From NCBI RefSeq assembly GCF_000717025.1, contig NZ_JNXG01000006.1, positions 1-64,000 on the forward strand: 64,000 nt of DNA, given 5' to 3'. Under the pieces are notes generated by a model. The model saw only the letters and a list, made by a program, of their open reading frames with translations, was not told where the DNA came from and did no database searches. This document shows, in pieces, positions 63,450 to 64,000 of the stretch (its first letter is position 1; each line of letters begins with the position of its first letter). Origin of the DNA: Streptomyces atroolivaceus (GTDB lineage Bacteria > Actinomycetota > Actinomycetes > Streptomycetales > Streptomycetaceae). The translations under genes were made by a program, and so were the position numbers.

Positions 63450-63753
63450 ATGAGGAACTACCCGCCGGAGGTCAAGGCGGACGCGGTCGCGCTGTACGAG
63501 TCGCGGCCCGATGCGACGGTCAGATCGGTCACCGCCGATCTGGGGATCATTTCGGAGACCTTGCGGATCTGGGGTGAGGGCTGCGGGGGCAAGCCGTCCT
63601 CGGGGGGGGAGCCGGACGCAGGAACCGGCTCCGCCGCCGGCCCCGCTGGAGGCGGTGAACGCGGCTCTGCGGAAGAAGGTCCGCGAGCTGGAGGAGGAAC
63701 ACGAGATCCTGCGGAAGGCCGCCCAGTATTTCGCCGGGGAGACGCGCCGGTGA
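63450..63753 (+). pseudogene. IS3-family OrfA transposase, frameshifted
   Basis: From the ATG at 63450, MRNYPPEVKADAVALYESRP and VRSVTADLGIISETLRIW form the OrfA helix-turn-helix. Near an eight-G run at about 63602-63609 the frame shifts, and the leucine-zipper end (LEAVNAALRKKVRELEEEHE, ILRKAAQYFAGETRR) is in another frame, stopping at 63753. OrfB is missing: after the stop the sequence turns into a transporter gene. Confidence 0.65.
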
Positions 63754-63784
63754 AGGTCTTCCGCTGGGAGCCGGCCCGGCAGGT

Positions 63785-64000
63785 GTGCTGCTGCTCGCCG
63801 CGACGTCCGTCGGCGGCGTCATCGGCGGCCTCGTCGCCCAAAAGCAGTTCACCACCGCGCTCACCGTCCTCACCGGCTGCGCCGCCTTCGGCATACTGAC
63901 CGCCGTGCTCCTCCCCACTCCCGCAGCACCCGCCAAGACGCGCACACCCACCGAAACCAGCGCGTCCGTTGACCAGACCGGCGAGGTACAGGCCCGCACA
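63785..64000 (+). pseudogene. Membrane transporter (MFS-like), C-terminal part running off the window
   Basis: An open frame with no proper start reads VLLLAATSVGGVIGGLVAQK, then QFTTALTVLTGCAAFGILTA. These are two closely spaced hydrophobic helices followed by a Pro/Thr-rich cytosolic tail, as at the end of drug-exporting major facilitator proteins. The 5' part has been replaced by the IS3 remnant. The stop lies beyond 64000. Confidence 0.45.

Noticed and set aside
1..64000. CRISPR arrays, tRNA or rRNA genes
   Set aside because: No regularly spaced direct repeats and no cloverleaf or rRNA-like sequence were noticed when reading both strands. A dedicated search was not possible.

Overview
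The window looks like an accessory region of a Streptomyces (or close relative) replicon. Base composition is very GC-rich, with G or C at almost every third codon position. GTG starts, ATGA/GTGA stop-start overlaps, AAGGAGG-type ribosome sites and typically streptomycete families (LAL regulators, CchlQ-like protein, DUF6233, CitMHS, DrrAB) are all present. The abundance of IS fragments, truncated genes and frameshifted genes suggests a chromosome arm or large plasmid. No ribosomal RNA, tRNA, CRISPR array or replication origin was recognised.

Layout. 1-7.8 kb: a transposase end, a broken DUF6233 gene, a cation/proton antiporter, an ISAzo13 transposase remnant, a three-gene translationally coupled mini-operon ending in a broken P-loop gene, an MpaB-family oxygenase and a secreted protein. 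8.0-15.6 kb: a catabolic cluster (broken rraA, 3-oxo-tetronate-4-phosphate decarboxylase, 3-oxo-tetronate kinase, isocitrate/isopropylmalate-type dehydrogenase, TIM-barrel isomerase, Asp/Glu-racemase-like protein, FadR/GntR regulator, CitMHS transporter). It fits uptake and breakdown of a four-carbon hydroxy acid, and shared AACCGGT palindromes may be the regulator's operators. 15.9-26.4 kb: a graveyard of plasmid-type genes and insertion sequences: a multi-zinc-ribbon pseudogene, GNAT, an 886-bp IS5-type element, a HEAT-like protein, Tn554-like recombinase scraps, an IS701-type element inserted at the very end of a 244-bp MITE, and a dead tyrosine integrase. 26.5-33.5 kb: a flavin hydroxylase, lipocalin-like and monooxygenase pseudogenes, nested transposase remnants, a tandem-HTH TetR regulator divergent from a membrane protein, and a resolvase scrap.

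34.1-47.7 kb is the best-preserved and most interesting block: a probable aromatic (possibly polyphenol/flavonoid) catabolic locus. A plus-strand arm encodes a flavin reductase and an acyl-CoA-dehydrogenase-fold monooxygenase. A convergent eight-gene minus-strand operon encodes an NTF2-like protein, a type I extradiol dioxygenase, a cupin, an HpcH/HpaI aldolase, an ACMSD-like amidohydrolase, an MhpA-like hydroxylase, an SGNH-fold protein lacking its catalytic residues, and an acetoacetyl-CoA-synthetase-like ligase. A LysR regulator lies upstream. A decayed copy of the SGNH-like gene begins the plus-strand arm, and a small RelE-like gene between the arms is flanked by a ~62-bp imperfect inverted repeat. 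The proposed route is ring hydroxylation, extradiol cleavage, hydrolysis/decarboxylation, aldol cleavage and CoA activation.

47.7-64 kb: DUF6236, IS5 and IS3 remnants, a 927-residue LAL regulator, a broken FUSC gene, a metallo-beta-lactamase/carboxylesterase/RidA operon, a CchlQ-like protein, a broken zinc-ribbon gene, and a TetR-DrrAB-type ABC exporter whose intergenic region shares a GTAC-N3-GTAC motif with the other TetR locus. The end holds an azoreductase fragment, a broken IS3 OrfA and the last helices of a transporter cut by the window edge.
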